Assembly (NCBI RefSeq): GCF_945269915.1
Contig: NZ_CALYOY010000019.1
Coordinates: forward strand, 1 to 42,307
DNA length: 42,307 bases
Direction of reading: 5' to 3'
Origin: an uncultured Bifidobacterium sp.
GTDB lineage: Bacteria; Actinomycetota; Actinomycetes; Actinomycetales; Bifidobacteriaceae
Shown here: positions 15,401 through 24,606 of the stretch, in pieces
Layout: every line of letters starts with the position of its first letter
Numbering within the stretch: position 1 is the first letter of the stretch
Notes under the pieces: generated by a model
Seen by the model: the letters and a program-made list of their open reading frames with translations, nothing else
What the model was told of the DNA's origin: nothing
Database searches by the model: none
Position numbers and translations under genes: made by a program

Positions 15401-17059
15401 ATGGACGAGAATGCAATCCACCAATGGCTGATTGACTGCTTTGGCCCCCTCCAGGGCGAGCTGGCCTGGAAGCAGTTCTCTCAGCTGCCCGAGTCCGTCC
15501 GTTCCCGGATGGCCGCCCAGGACCCCTCCCAACTCCCCGAGCCGTCGGAGGTGCAGGCCCTGATCCAGGCCTTCACGGCAGGTGGCCTCAATACCCCGGC
15601 CGACATGGAGAACCAGGCCCAGGAGGGCCCCATCAACGTCAACCTCGCCAAGTCCATAGCCCTGGCGCAGACCTCATCCGACCAGTCGGACACCACCGTG
15701 ACGGCCGGGGACGGAGACCGGGTGTCCAGGATCATGAGCGGGGCCAACCTCTGGCTGGATTCCGTCTGCGCCTTCGACCCGGCCCCCGGTCATGCCGATG
15801 CCTTGACCCGGGCCGGTTGGATCGAGGGCAGCATCGATTCCTGGGTCCAGTTCGCTTCCCCCGTGGCCCAGGCCGTCAGCGATGCCCTGACCGCGGTCAT
15901 GGGCGAGCGCCTGGGAGGGCTCCCCGAGGGGGAGATCTCCGGCATGTTCGCCGGGCCGGTCCCCATTCCCCTGCCGGACAACCTCAAGGATCCGGCCACC
16001 CTGATGAAGCTCCTGGGCAACACCTCCTTCGCCATGCAACTCGGCCAGGCCGCCGGCGAGCTCTCCAAGGAGGTACGTGGCGGATTCGATCAGGGCGTGG
16101 CCCTCCTGAAGAACCCCGCCGGAGCCCTGATTCCGCAGAACATCAAGTCCTACGCCTCCTCCCTCGACCTGGACCTGGACGAGGTCATGAGCTATCTGGC
16201 CCTCCAGGAGGCCGCCCACGCCCGCCTCTTCTCCTCGGTCCCCTGGCTGATGCCCCGCTTCGAGGCCCTGATCGGCAAGTACGCCCGTGGGGTCTCCATC
16301 GACCTGGACGCCATGGAGGAACAGCTGCGCGAGGCCACCGAGTTCAATCCGGAATCCATCGCCGGGGCCATCAACCTGAGCAATGTGGGCATCGAGGACA
16401 CCCCCGAGCAGGAGGAGGCCCTGCACAGCCTGGAGATCCTCCTGGCCCAGGCCGATGGCTGGGTGGACTGCGTGGTCTGGAACGCAGGTATGGCACACAT
16501 CCCCCACCTGGAGCAGCTCCGTGAGATGACCAGGCGCGAGCGCGCCGTGGGCGGACCAGCAGAACAGACCTTTGAGTCCCTGCTCGGTCTCAGGCTCCAT
16601 CCCAAGCGTCTGCGTGAAGCGGCCGAGCTATGGGAGAAAGAGACCGGCAAGCTGGGCTTCGCACAGCGCGACGCCATGTGGTCGCATCCCGACCTCCTCC
16701 CCACCCTACCCGGGGAGAAGTCGGATGACCGGTCAGGCAACGATGGCCAGGTTGAATCAGGACCAGACGTTACGGACCGGGCCGAAGGGCGGACCTCCGC
16801 CCCCACCTCGGTGGATTGGGACGCCGAGCTGGCCAGGCTCCTGGACGATGACAACGGAGAGCATGGCACCGATTCCACCCCGGAACCGGGCGGCAGGGCA
16901 GACGGGAACCATGACGGCATCGACGATTCCGAGGGGAGGAACGAGCCACCGGATAAGGGAGACGACCCCTCTCACGGCACCGAGAATCAAGCAGGTTTCC
17001 CCGGTACCGACCCCGATCAGGATGATGGTCACCCCGCGGATGGGGATTCCCAGCTGTAG
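15401..17059 (+). CDS. Zincin-like metallopeptidase family protein (DUF2342)
   Basis: A 552-residue member of the actinobacterial zincin-like family related to Rv3195. The conserved core includes MSGANLWLDSVCAFDP, GEISGMFAGPVPIPLP and YLALQEAAHARLFSSVPWL. In the last block the metalloprotease HExxH position reads Q269-E270-A-A-H273, so the first metal ligand is not His; peptidase activity is doubtful or uses another ligand. From about residue 440 the chain is a low-complexity acidic, Gly/Asp-rich tail, probably disordered. Start ATG 15401 is chosen because the conserved region begins right after it; GTG 15353 is possible. No membrane segments are seen. Confidence 0.85.
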   Translation: MDENAIHQWLIDCFGPLQGELAWKQFSQLPESVRSRMAAQDPSQLPEPSEVQALIQAFTAGGLNTPADMENQAQEGPINVNLAKSIALAQTSSDQSDTTVTAGDGDRVSRIMSGANLWLDSVCAFDPAPGHADALTRAGWIEGSIDSWVQFASPVAQAVSDALTAVMGERLGGLPEGEISGMFAGPVPIPLPDNLKDPATLMKLLGNTSFAMQLGQAAGELSKEVRGGFDQGVALLKNPAGALIPQNIKSYASSLDLDLDEVMSYLALQEAAHARLFSSVPWLMPRFEALIGKYARGVSIDLDAMEEQLREATEFNPESIAGAINLSNVGIEDTPEQEEALHSLEILLAQADGWVDCVVWNAGMAHIPHLEQLREMTRRERAVGGPAEQTFESLLGLRLHPKRLREAAELWEKETGKLGFAQRDAMWSHPDLLPTLPGEKSDDRSGNDGQVESGPDVTDRAEGRTSAPTSVDWDAELARLLDDDNGEHGTDSTPEPGGRADGNHDGIDDSEGRNEPPDKGDDPSHGTENQAGFPGTDPDQDDGHPADGDSQL

Positions 17060-17089
17060 TCCGCGCTCTCAGCGGGTGTGACCGAATGC

Positions 17090-17113
17090 TTGCGGTGTAC
17101 GGTCATGCCGCAA
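17090..17113. terminator. Possible terminator hairpin between convergent genes
   Basis: TTGCGG/CCGCAA with a 12-nt loop sits between the convergent zincin-like and helicase genes. The stem is short and lacks a T-run, so this is a weak call. Confidence 0.3.
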
Positions 17114-17175
17114 CCACGGCCAGGAGATTGTCCTTTCTCAAACCCACCATCATCCGAGTCGGGCCGGAGGTCATA

Positions 17176-18684
17176 TCACCTCTGAACGAAACGACTGGGT
17201 GAACGTCTGGCGAAGGAGGCCGGGTCCTTCTTCTCGGCAAAGGACAGGTGCAGGGTGTCTTCAGCCCTGGTCACCGCCACATACATGAGCCTGCGCTCCT
17301 CCTCCAGGTCGTCACCCTCCCTGGGTGAACCGAAGGGAAGGAGCCCCTCGGAGCAGCCGACCAGGAAGACATGGCCGAATTCCAACCCCTTGGCCGCATG
17401 AATGGTCGAGACGGTCACCTGGCCACGCGCCTTGGCCTGCCGGAGGTCATCAAGGGTTGCCTCTTTGCCTGCGTCGGCAGCCACCTCGGGTATGGTCTGG
17501 CCCAACCAGCCTGAATCAGTCCGCAACCGGTAGGGAATGCCCCGCTCATGCAGGGCGGCACAGATGATCTGCTGCTGGGCGTTGATTCTGGTCAGGACGG
17601 CACATTGCCCGGGATCGGCCCCTCCGTGGATGAGCCGTTCTATCCGCTTGGCCACCCCCTGGGCCTCCTCCCGGTCATCCTGGTACCTGGTCGTCCCGAT
17701 CCGCTTGCCTGCCTCCCTGGCCGACTTCAGCTTCAGGTAGTCACCCCGGTCGGGTGACTTGGAGAGGACCCTGTTGGCATAGTTGACCACCTGGGGCGTG
17801 GACCGGTAGTCGGTGTTCAGCTGGATGTCGGCCTTCATACCCGGGAATTCCTCGGGGAAATCGAGCAGGTAATAGGAGGCGGCCCCGGCGAAGGAGTAGA
17901 TGGTCTGGGCGGGGTCGCCCACCACGCAGATATTGTCACGGCCATCCAACCAGAGGTTCAGCAGACGGTGCTGAAGGGGTGACACATCCTGGTACTCGTC
18001 CACGGTTATCCAACGGATACGGGATCTGATGACGGCTGCCGCTTCGGGCTCCTCCTGGAGAATGTGGCAGACCAGAAGGAGAATGTCGTTGAAGTCCATC
18101 TGGTTATGGGCCGACTTGTCGTACTCGAAGGCCGAATAGAGGTCAGCCATCCGGTCGGGGTCGAGCCCCGCCGGTGGGGTGCGGTGGGTGGCGGCGCAGA
18201 CGCGAACGTAATCCTGGGGGGCGATCAGCCCCACCTTGGCCCAGTTGATCTCGGCATCCAGGTCGCGCACCTGGCCCGGGTCGGCCTCCTCCTGGCCGCA
18301 GACCCTTTGGTAGGCGGTTTTCACCAGGGGTCTCAGGTCCTGGATCAGGGTGGGTGAATGGGAAGAGCTGACCTGGTCCCAGACCTGACGGAGCTGATGG
18401 AAGGCCGCCGAGTGGAAGGTGGCGGTCCTGACCGAGTCCGGCACCCCCAAGGCGGTGAGCCGGGAACGCATCTCGGCCGCCGCCTTCACCGAGAAGGTGA
18501 CGGCCAGGGTTTTGGAGGGATCCCAACTCCCGCGGGCGCAGGCATAGGCGATTCGGTGGGTGATGGTCCGGGTCTTTCCTGCACCGGCCCCGGCTATGAT
18601 CCTGACCGGGCCGTCCAGACTGAGAACAGCCTCCCTCTGGAACCGGTCCAGACCCTCCAATGAGTTCTCCTGATCTTCATGCAC
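17176..18684 (-). CDS. UvrD/Rep-type superfamily 1 DNA helicase (UvrD2-like)
   Basis: A 502-residue 3'-5' DNA helicase that unwinds duplex DNA with ATP, probably in repair or replication restart. All signature motifs are present: FQREAVLSLDGPVRIIAGAGAGKTRT (Q motif and Walker A at 32-38), TFHSAAF, DEYQDVSPLQ (Walker B), GDPAQTIYSFAGA, LNTDYRST, STIHAAKGLEF and YVAVTRAED. It is short against UvrD/PcrA (about 700-750), with a reduced 2B region and no C-terminal HRDC domain, resembling the core of mycobacterial UvrD2. GGGGGTG lies just before ATG 18684. It is divergent from the phosphotransferase-like gene. Confidence 0.94.
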   Translation of the reverse strand: MHEDQENSLEGLDRFQREAVLSLDGPVRIIAGAGAGKTRTITHRIAYACARGSWDPSKTLAVTFSVKAAAEMRSRLTALGVPDSVRTATFHSAAFHQLRQVWDQVSSSHSPTLIQDLRPLVKTAYQRVCGQEEADPGQVRDLDAEINWAKVGLIAPQDYVRVCAATHRTPPAGLDPDRMADLYSAFEYDKSAHNQMDFNDILLLVCHILQEEPEAAAVIRSRIRWITVDEYQDVSPLQHRLLNLWLDGRDNICVVGDPAQTIYSFAGAASYYLLDFPEEFPGMKADIQLNTDYRSTPQVVNYANRVLSKSPDRGDYLKLKSAREAGKRIGTTRYQDDREEAQGVAKRIERLIHGGADPGQCAVLTRINAQQQIICAALHERGIPYRLRTDSGWLGQTIPEVAADAGKEATLDDLRQAKARGQVTVSTIHAAKGLEFGHVFLVGCSEGLLPFGSPREGDDLEEERRLMYVAVTRAEDTLHLSFAEKKDPASFARRSPSRFVQR

Positions 18685-18795
18685 ACCCCCATTGTGTCAA
18701 ACCGCCCCGTCCGACGCTCGCCATGGTGTCCATGTGGTCAAAGGTTCCCGGGAGGAGACCCCGACGACCTCCGCCTTCTGGAAGCCCGTCGCTTG

Positions 18796-18812
18796 TATTA
18801 TCCTTGGGAGTG
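18796..18812 (+). promoter_or_regulatory. -10 element next to the start of the phosphotransferase-like gene
   Basis: TATTAT (18796-18801) ends 10 nt before the GTG start at 18812, so transcription would begin only about 3-5 nt before the start codon, or at it. No good -35 is visible. The short leader leaves little room for a working ribosome binding site. Confidence 0.4.
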
Positions 18813-20647
18813 TGAGTGAAAAAACGAAGCTGACCTTGGCCGCACTGGCTTCCGCAGCCATGCCCGATGTGCAGATGACGGGCGCCAGGGACTGTGATCA
18901 GATCAGCCACATGGACCGGGCCGAGGGGATCAGCTCTGCTGTGGTCCAGGATTCCATGGGGAACACCTACGATGTATGGGCAGCCGACCAGGAAGTCGGC
19001 AAGCAGCGCATGGCGGCCCGGGTCAAGGCGGCCCGAGCCCTGGAGGACGCCAAGGAAGTGGCCGCCATGGGCTTCCGGGTGGAGCAGGTTCTGGCCTATG
19101 AACCGGGGCTGAGCGAGACCAGCCCCACCGGCAGGGTCAGCGTCACCGTCATGCGGCACTGCCCAGGCAGGATCCGCCCCCTCCATCTGCTGACCGTCAA
19201 CGAGTGCACGGCCGCGGGAACGGCCATCGGGGCCATCCACCGCATCCGGCCGGACTTCCTCAAGGAGCACCGGTATCCCGCCTTTACGACGGTTCAGATC
19301 TCATCCCAGCTTCAGGGGTGGATCAAGCGCCTGCGCAAGGACGGCCACGTCCCTGAAGAGATCACCGACAGCTGGGCCTCCATCGTCGAAACGGATGGAC
19401 TCTGGTCATTCGACACCTGCACGGTACACGGCGGCTTCTCGGATGGCGACCTTCTCTTTGCGGACTCCGGACTGAGCGCCGTGTACGGGTGGCAAGACAT
19501 ACAGGTCAATGATCCCGCCCGCGACCTGGCCTGGATCTTCTCCAAGCTGGACGGGTCCCGCCGCAATGCGGTCATCGCCGCCTACGGACGGATGGTGGGC
19601 TCACGGCTGGACGACCTGATCATGCTCCGGGCCAACCTCTGGCTGCAGATGGAACAGGTGGGCGAGTTCATCACGGCCCTGGACCGGGCCGACAACGAAC
19701 GCATCATCCAGTTCAAGGCCCAGGTGGAACGCCTGGCCCAGCAGCTCAGCGACCACGAGCAGGCCAGCCGTGCCCATGAGGACCATAAGGCGGCCAAGCC
19801 CGGAGCCGGGTCCGCCCCATCGACGATTACGGTGGGAACCCTCCTGAAGGGAGAGGACGAGGCCAAACCCCGCACAACCGGATCGAACGGGACGTCCGAG
19901 GCCGCCGAGAATGGATCCTCGGCTGACACTGGGACCAAATCAGATGACCGGACCCACATTGTCCGGCCGGAGGAAAAGACCAACGAGTCCCGGGCCGATG
20001 AGGACAGGGTGGACGAACCTGCAGGCGACAGCTCGGTCACCGTTGCCATCAGCAAGGTCGACATGGTCGATCTGGCCCAGACCCAGACCGCCATGGACCA
20101 TATGTCGGCCAGGGTACAGGCGGAGACCCAGATCACCAATCCGGCTACCGGCCAGGCCCGTGTCGCCGACGAACACGATGAGAACACGGATGACGAAAAG
20201 AACGCTGGGGCGGACAAACCGGGGGATGCGGGAACAATGGCGGATACTGGCCTGCCCGATCAGGACAGGCACCCTGATCTGAACCACGATGAACTCCCGA
20301 ACAGCGAAGATCGTTCAGATGAGCACCAGGAGGAGGAACCCTCCCCGGACGTGGAATCCGCCGATGAGGACTTCGCACAAGAGAAGAACCTCACACAGGA
20401 CGAGAACCCTTCACAGGATGATCAATCCTCTCAGGTCAAGGAAGCCGCCGATGGGGACCAAGCCGGCAAGAAGGAAGCTGGACCCGCCCACGATGAGGCT
20501 TCCGACGAATTCCCCCTGACCGGCACGGAAACCATTGTCATGCCCCGCAAGCCCGACCCGAAGGAGACACCGACCAGGACCACGGATGGAATCGTCCGTC
20601 AGGACAGGAACGACGCTCAGGGCGTAATCGACCCCGCCAGCGAATAA
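18812..20647 (+). CDS. Phosphotransferase-fold protein with degenerate active site and long acidic tail
   Basis: A 611-residue protein. Residues about 20-330 look like the aminoglycoside/macrolide phosphotransferase kinase fold: a GxAIGAIHRI helix and the segment TVHGGFSDGDLLFADSGLSA followed by YGWQDIQVNDPARDLAWIF mirror the usual HGDxxxxN and (I/L)DW...GDPxxDLA motifs. The catalytic Asp is Gly208, the metal-binding Asn is Asp213 and the second metal Asp is Gly226, so phosphoryl transfer is unlikely. Residues about 345-611 form an acidic Asp/Glu-rich low-complexity tail without membrane segments. The GTG 18812 start follows GGGAG too closely for a normal ribosome binding site. Position beside a UvrD2-like helicase and DUF3107 gives no direct function; a binding or scaffold role is inferred. 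Confidence 0.78.
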   Translation: MSEKTKLTLAALASAAMPDVQMTGARDCDQISHMDRAEGISSAVVQDSMGNTYDVWAADQEVGKQRMAARVKAARALEDAKEVAAMGFRVEQVLAYEPGLSETSPTGRVSVTVMRHCPGRIRPLHLLTVNECTAAGTAIGAIHRIRPDFLKEHRYPAFTTVQISSQLQGWIKRLRKDGHVPEEITDSWASIVETDGLWSFDTCTVHGGFSDGDLLFADSGLSAVYGWQDIQVNDPARDLAWIFSKLDGSRRNAVIAAYGRMVGSRLDDLIMLRANLWLQMEQVGEFITALDRADNERIIQFKAQVERLAQQLSDHEQASRAHEDHKAAKPGAGSAPSTITVGTLLKGEDEAKPRTTGSNGTSEAAENGSSADTGTKSDDRTHIVRPEEKTNESRADEDRVDEPAGDSSVTVAISKVDMVDLAQTQTAMDHMSARVQAETQITNPATGQARVADEHDENTDDEKNAGADKPGDAGTMADTGLPDQDRHPDLNHDELPNSEDRSDEHQEEEPSPDVESADEDFAQEKNLTQDENPSQDDQSSQVKEAADGDQAGKKEAGPAHDEASDEFPLTGTETIVMPRKPDPKETPTRTTDGIVRQDRNDAQGVIDPASE

Positions 20648-20708
20648 TGAAACAAGCATATTGCCCGCCAGCTCGCCTACAGGGCAGGCGGAATCCTTGG
20701 AGGCAAAG

Positions 20709-20948
20709 ATGGATATTGAATTCGGCATCAGGAACGTGGCCCGCACGGTCAACTTCAGCATGGACGCCAAGGCCGAAGAGGTGGCCGCCCACATCAGCCA
20801 GGCCCTGAGCGCAGGAGGCCCCATCGATCTGGTCGACGACAAGGGCCGTCACATCATCGTCCCCAAGGATGCCCTGGGCTATGCGGTCATCGGTTCGGAC
20901 ACCACCCACCCGGTGGGCTTCGGCGCCCTGGGTGGCGCCACCGACTGA
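20709..20948 (+). CDS. DUF3107 family protein
   Basis: A 79-residue protein of the actinobacterial DUF3107 family (like Rv3208A/TB9.4 of M. tuberculosis). The pattern MDIEFGIRNVARTVNFSMD, the middle IDLVDDKGRHIIVPKDAL and YAVIGS are characteristic. Function is unknown. GGAGG 6 nt before ATG 20709 makes the start clear. It follows the phosphotransferase-like gene by 61 nt and is probably cotranscribed. The C-terminal TTHPVGFGALGG extends slightly beyond the usual family end. Confidence 0.9.
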   Translation: MDIEFGIRNVARTVNFSMDAKAEEVAAHISQALSAGGPIDLVDDKGRHIIVPKDALGYAVIGSDTTHPVGFGALGGATD

Positions 20949-20978
20949 GATTGGTCAGACCCCACATGCGGTATTTGG

Positions 20979-21024
20979 CAGGCCGGTAAAGACCCTCACT
21001 CCGAGGGATACCCCACCGGCCTGC
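20979..21024. terminator. Stem-loop at the DUF3107/PHP convergence
   Basis: GCAGGCCGGT and ACCGGCCTGC can pair as a 10-bp stem around a loop of roughly 24 nt. The right arm lies inside the 3' end of the PHP gene. A shared terminator is plausible, although the loop is large. Confidence 0.45.
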
Positions 21025-21904
21025 TTCCGTATGCCCGACGGACAATCCGCTCCACCACCGGGGCACCGGTACGGTTCTCCCCCAGTTCGTTGGGCTTGCC
21101 ATCACCGTGCCAGTCGGACCCGCCGGTCACCAGGAGGTCCCAGCGTTCAGCCAGGGCCAGCAGCCGTTCGCGCTCCTCGGGCGGGTTGTCGCGGTGCCGG
21201 ACCTCCAGGCCGTCCAACCCCTCCCTGACCAGGTTTCCTATCTGCTCGTCACTGAGGAGGACCGGGTTGCGCTTGGTGGCACCCGGGTGGGCGATGACCA
21301 CGACCCCACCGGCATGTTTGACGGCCTTCAGCACCTGGTGGGTGGTGGGCGACGGGGTGGGCAGATAATAGGGGCTGGAGGAGGAACAGACCCCGGCGAA
21401 GGCCTCGCTCCGGTCGCGATAGACCCCCGCCCCGACCAGGGCGTCGGCGATATGGGGACGGCCGACGGTGGTCCGGCCACCCTCCTTGACCTGGTCGAGC
21501 ACATCCGTCCAGGTGATTGGGTAGTCCCGGGATATCCTGTCGACCATGGTCCTGGTCCTGGTCAGCCTGGCCCGCCTGGTCCGCTCGAAAAGCCTGGTTA
21601 TGACCTTGTCTTCGGAGTCATAGAGGTAGGCCAGCATATGGACCGAAACGTTCCGGTCCTCAGCCGTGATCTCGGTGCCCAGGAGCAGGGGCATCCCCGC
21701 CCCCTCCGCGGCCTGCGCGGCCATCTCCCAGCCGGCGTTGGTGTCGTGGTCGGTGATGGCCAGGCCTGCCAGCCCTCGTTTCCCGGCCAGGGCGACCATC
21801 TGCGCGGGGGTCATGGTCCCGTCGGAAAACACCGTATGGCAGTGCAGGTCCCACCCCGGCCCGTCCTGGTCCAGGTCGGGGTTCACCCCTGTCTCATGAG
21901 TCAT
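20996..21904 (-). CDS. PHP-domain metal-dependent phosphoesterase
   Basis: A 302-residue PHP-family enzyme of the YciV/RNase AM type, which in characterised members removes phosphate from nucleoside 3',5'-bisphosphates or trims short RNA 5' ends. Metal-binding motifs are all visible: DLHCHTVFSDG, ITDHDT, GTEI, GRPHIA, VIAHPG and GGSDWHGDGK. GGAGG immediately before ATG 21904 fixes the start. It is a single gene convergent with DUF3107 and divergent from the VKOR gene. Substrate within the family cannot be told from sequence alone. Confidence 0.93.
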   Translation of the reverse strand: MTHETGVNPDLDQDGPGWDLHCHTVFSDGTMTPAQMVALAGKRGLAGLAITDHDTNAGWEMAAQAAEGAGMPLLLGTEITAEDRNVSVHMLAYLYDSEDKVITRLFERTRRARLTRTRTMVDRISRDYPITWTDVLDQVKEGGRTTVGRPHIADALVGAGVYRDRSEAFAGVCSSSSPYYLPTPSPTTHQVLKAVKHAGGVVVIAHPGATKRNPVLLSDEQIGNLVREGLDGLEVRHRDNPPEERERLLALAERWDLLVTGGSDWHGDGKPNELGENRTGAPVVERIVRRAYGSRPVGYPSE

Positions 21905-22008
21905 GCCTCCATCCTAAACTCGTTTTCGTATCAACGCCCTGAGCGAGCACTCCCCTTGCAGGAGTTGCACCTTCTTCGGGACCATTCCGACCTACCGAGG
22001 TGGTGGCC

Positions 22009-22662
22009 ATGAGCGAGCGGAATTCCGGAACAACCTCACCGGGCTGGCGCCATGGGCATGTCTGGACCTATCTGATGGCCGGCATCGCCTCTCTGGCGGC
22101 CCTCTTCGCCAGCCTGATCCTGTCGGCGGAGACCCTCCAACTGGCCCGGAACCCCCAGGGACGACTCAGCTGCGACATCAACTCCGTGGTTTCCTGCTCA
22201 ACCGTGGCCCAGTCCTGGCAGGCCGAACTGATTCACCTGGGCACCCTGCCCATCCCCAACGCCTTCCTGGGTCTGGTCGCCGAGGCGGCCTTCCTGACCC
22301 TGGCCGTGGTCGGCCTGAGCGGGGTCAGGCTCCCCTCCTGGCTGGCCGGGTTGACCTGGTTCGGCTCACTCCTGGCCCTGGCCTATGCCACCTGGCTCTT
22401 CACCCAGTCGGTCTTCGTCATCAGGGCCCTCTGCCCTTGGTGCCTGGTCCTGATGGCCTCCACCAGCATCCAGTTCATGGCCTTCGGTCACGCCACCGTG
22501 ACCGTCCAGGGACTTCCCTCGCAAACCGGCCGCCTGCCCGGTCTGGGGCGGGGGCTACGTACTTACTACCGTCTGCACTTCGACCTGATGGTCGACCTGG
22601 TCTGGCTGGTGGCCCTGACCACCATCATCCTGGTCACGGAAGGGTCGGCACTCTTCGGGTGA
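22009..22662 (+). CDS. Vitamin K epoxide reductase (VKOR)-family membrane protein
   Basis: A 217-residue integral membrane protein with about four to five helices. It has the loop cysteines in LSCDINSVVSCS (Cys55, Cys63), the conserved IPNAFLGLV, and the redox CPWC (Cys142/Cys145) near a helix end. Bacterial VKOR homologues replace DsbB and reoxidise a DsbA-like oxidase with quinone, so this protein probably drives disulfide formation outside the cell. No DsbA-like gene is adjacent. AGGTGG precedes ATG 22009; upstream in-frame GTG codons at 22000 and 22003 are less likely starts. It converges on dapF with almost no gap. Confidence 0.93.
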   Translation: MSERNSGTTSPGWRHGHVWTYLMAGIASLAALFASLILSAETLQLARNPQGRLSCDINSVVSCSTVAQSWQAELIHLGTLPIPNAFLGLVAEAAFLTLAVVGLSGVRLPSWLAGLTWFGSLLALAYATWLFTQSVFVIRALCPWCLVLMASTSIQFMAFGHATVTVQGLPSQTGRLPGLGRGLRTYYRLHFDLMVDLVWLVALTTIILVTEGSALFG

Positions 22663-23697
22663 TCAGGTCAGATTCCGGGGAATGTCCTCCAGGGTGAGAC
22701 GGGACACAAGCCTGGCCTCACCGGTCAGATGGACCTCCTGATCGTCCACATCCACGCCCAGGACACCGCCGCCCACACGGATGGTCCAGTGGTCCAACCC
22801 GGTCAGGGCCCTGAGCACCACACCGCTGGCGCTGAGCCCGGTCCCACAGGACAGGGTCTCCCCGACGCCACGCTCATAGACCCGCATGGCGGCATGACCC
22901 CTTCCGGCTTGGGAATCCATGGATTCCAGACGAAGGAATTCGATGTTCTGCCCCTCCTCCAGACCAGGATGGGCACTGGGCTGCTTCTCGAGATCCAACT
23001 CGTCCAGGTCGGGCAGGTCGCTCCTGGACAGGAGTGTGGTGACGGCCTCAGGCAGACCGGCCGGGGTCGGATTCCGCACGGAGACGCCTGAACTTGCATC
23101 CGCTCCAGCCACGTCGGAACCACTCCCGACAGGGCCCTTTCCCAACCCGGCCAGGACCACCACATGGGGATTGCCCATGTCAACCAGGGTTCCCGGAGCC
23201 GAGCCGTCCAGGGCACCGCCGTCCACCATCCGACCGCCCAGGGGGCCCATCGTCCAGGCCCCGATATTGACGGTGAAGACATGCCCACCGTCGTCGGACA
23301 TGGGGCTGCGGGAAACGATGCGCTTGACCCCTGCCCGGGTGCCGAGCAGGAAGGACGACCCCTCCATGGTCGGTGCCAGCCCCTGTTTCTGGGCGAAGAG
23401 GGTGATGGCGCGGGTGCCATTGCCGCACATCTGGGCCAGGGATCCGTCGGCGTTTCGGTAGTCCATGAACCACTGGCAGCCGAACCGGTCGCACCCCTCG
23501 ATGGCCTCCTGGTCCAGGTCGCTGACGTCCCGGGGATGGGCCAGGCGAATCACCCCGTCGGCACCGACCCCGAAATGCCGGTCACAGAGCCAACGCACCT
23601 GGTCGGCACTGGGCTCCAGGTTCCCCTGGGGATCCTCATAGACCACAAAATCGTTGCCCGTCGCATGCATTTTGTAAACAGTCCGGGGAATACTCAT
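22663..23697 (-). CDS. dapF: Diaminopimelate epimerase
   Basis: A 344-residue enzyme that converts LL-DAP to meso-DAP for lysine and peptidoglycan. The two catalytic cysteines lie in [10 protein letters not shown] and [22 protein letters not shown] at the N-terminus and NPHVVVLA are also typical. It is about 70 residues longer than the E. coli enzyme, mainly because of a low-complexity insertion after NPHVVVLA and before [13 protein letters not shown] 23697 lacks a clear ribosome binding site. It is divergent from murI, another peptidoglycan-precursor gene, with 66 bp between them. The gene ends one base after the VKOR stop. Confidence 0.95.
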   Translation of the reverse strand: MSIPRTVYKMHATGNDFVVYEDPQGNLEPSADQVRWLCDRHFGVGADGVIRLAHPRDVSDLDQEAIEGCDRFGCQWFMDYRNADGSLAQMCGNGTRAITLFAQKQGLAPTMEGSSFLLGTRAGVKRIVSRSPMSDDGGHVFTVNIGAWTMGPLGGRMVDGGALDGSAPGTLVDMGNPHVVVLAGLGKGPVGSGSDVAGADASSGVSVRNPTPAGLPEAVTTLLSRSDLPDLDELDLEKQPSAHPGLEEGQNIEFLRLESMDSQAGRGHAAMRVYERGVGETLSCGTGLSASGVVLRALTGLDHWTIRVGGGVLGVDVDDQEVHLTGEARLVSRLTLEDIPRNLT

Positions 23698-23763
23698 GGT
23701 TGTAGGGTACGGCCATTCACCGACAGGATAGGCTTGTCATTCAGCTTGGAAAGGAGCTGCCAG

Positions 23764-24579
23764 ATGGGTTCAGGGGCACCGATCGGGATCTTCGATTCCG
23801 GACTCGGAGGATTGAGCGTCACCGCCTGCATCCATGACCTCCTCCCCTTCGAGGACCTGCACTACTTCGGCGACTCGGCCAATGCCCCCTACGGAACCAA
23901 GTCTCCCGAGGCAGTGGCCCAACGCTGCATGGCCATTGGCGACCGGTTCATGGACCAGGGCGTCAAGGCCATGGTCATCGCCTGCAATACGGCCACCAGC
24001 GTCTGCGTGGAGGAGATGCGGCAGCGCTACCCGGTCCCCATCATCGGCATGGAGCCCGCCCTGAAGCTGGCCTGCCAACGGGGCGACGGACGCCCCCAGC
24101 GGGTCATCGTGGCGGCCACCCCCCTGACCCTGAAGGAGGACAGGTTCTCCCGCCTGATGGACAGGTTCAAGGCCACCCACGCGATTTTCACCCAGCCCTG
24201 TCCGGACCTGGTCCGGATTGTGGAGTCCGGCCACCTGGATGACCATGACCTGGTCGATGCCACCCTCCACCGGTACCTGGACCGGTACGACCTGGACACC
24301 ATGGACTCGATCGTCCTGGGATGCACCCATTTCGTCTTCTTCCGGGGGCGAATCGCCAGAATCTGCCCACCCGGACTGGCCCTGATAGACGGCAACGGGG
24401 GAACGGCCAGACACCTCCGGAATCTCCTTGCCGAGTCCGGTCAATTGAAGGATGATGGGGCCCCGGGCAGGATACTCATCGCCAACTCGGATCCCTCTGC
24501 CCGGATGCTCGAGTACTCCCGCCATCTGCTCGAGTCGGGCAGGGGCCGGGCTTGTCCATCATCCGCGCATAAGCTGTAG
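23764..24579 (+). CDS. murI: Glutamate racemase
   Basis: A 271-residue cofactor-independent racemase that makes D-glutamate for peptidoglycan. The two catalytic cysteines appear in IACNTATS and LGCTHFVF, and the N-terminus has [13 protein letters not shown] with the conserved Asp-Ser. [14 protein letters not shown] is typical. AAGGAG 7 nt upstream fixes ATG 23764; the frame stays open upstream over dapF but has no homology there. The patatin-like gene follows after 27 nt and is probably cotranscribed. Confidence 0.96.
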   Translation: MGSGAPIGIFDSGLGGLSVTACIHDLLPFEDLHYFGDSANAPYGTKSPEAVAQRCMAIGDRFMDQGVKAMVIACNTATSVCVEEMRQRYPVPIIGMEPALKLACQRGDGRPQRVIVAATPLTLKEDRFSRLMDRFKATHAIFTQPCPDLVRIVESGHLDDHDLVDATLHRYLDRYDLDTMDSIVLGCTHFVFFRGRIARICPPGLALIDGNGGTARHLRNLLAESGQLKDDGAPGRILIANSDPSARMLEYSRHLLESGRGRACPSSAHKL

Positions 24580-24606
24580 GGGACAATCGACGAAACGAGG
24601 TGTCTC

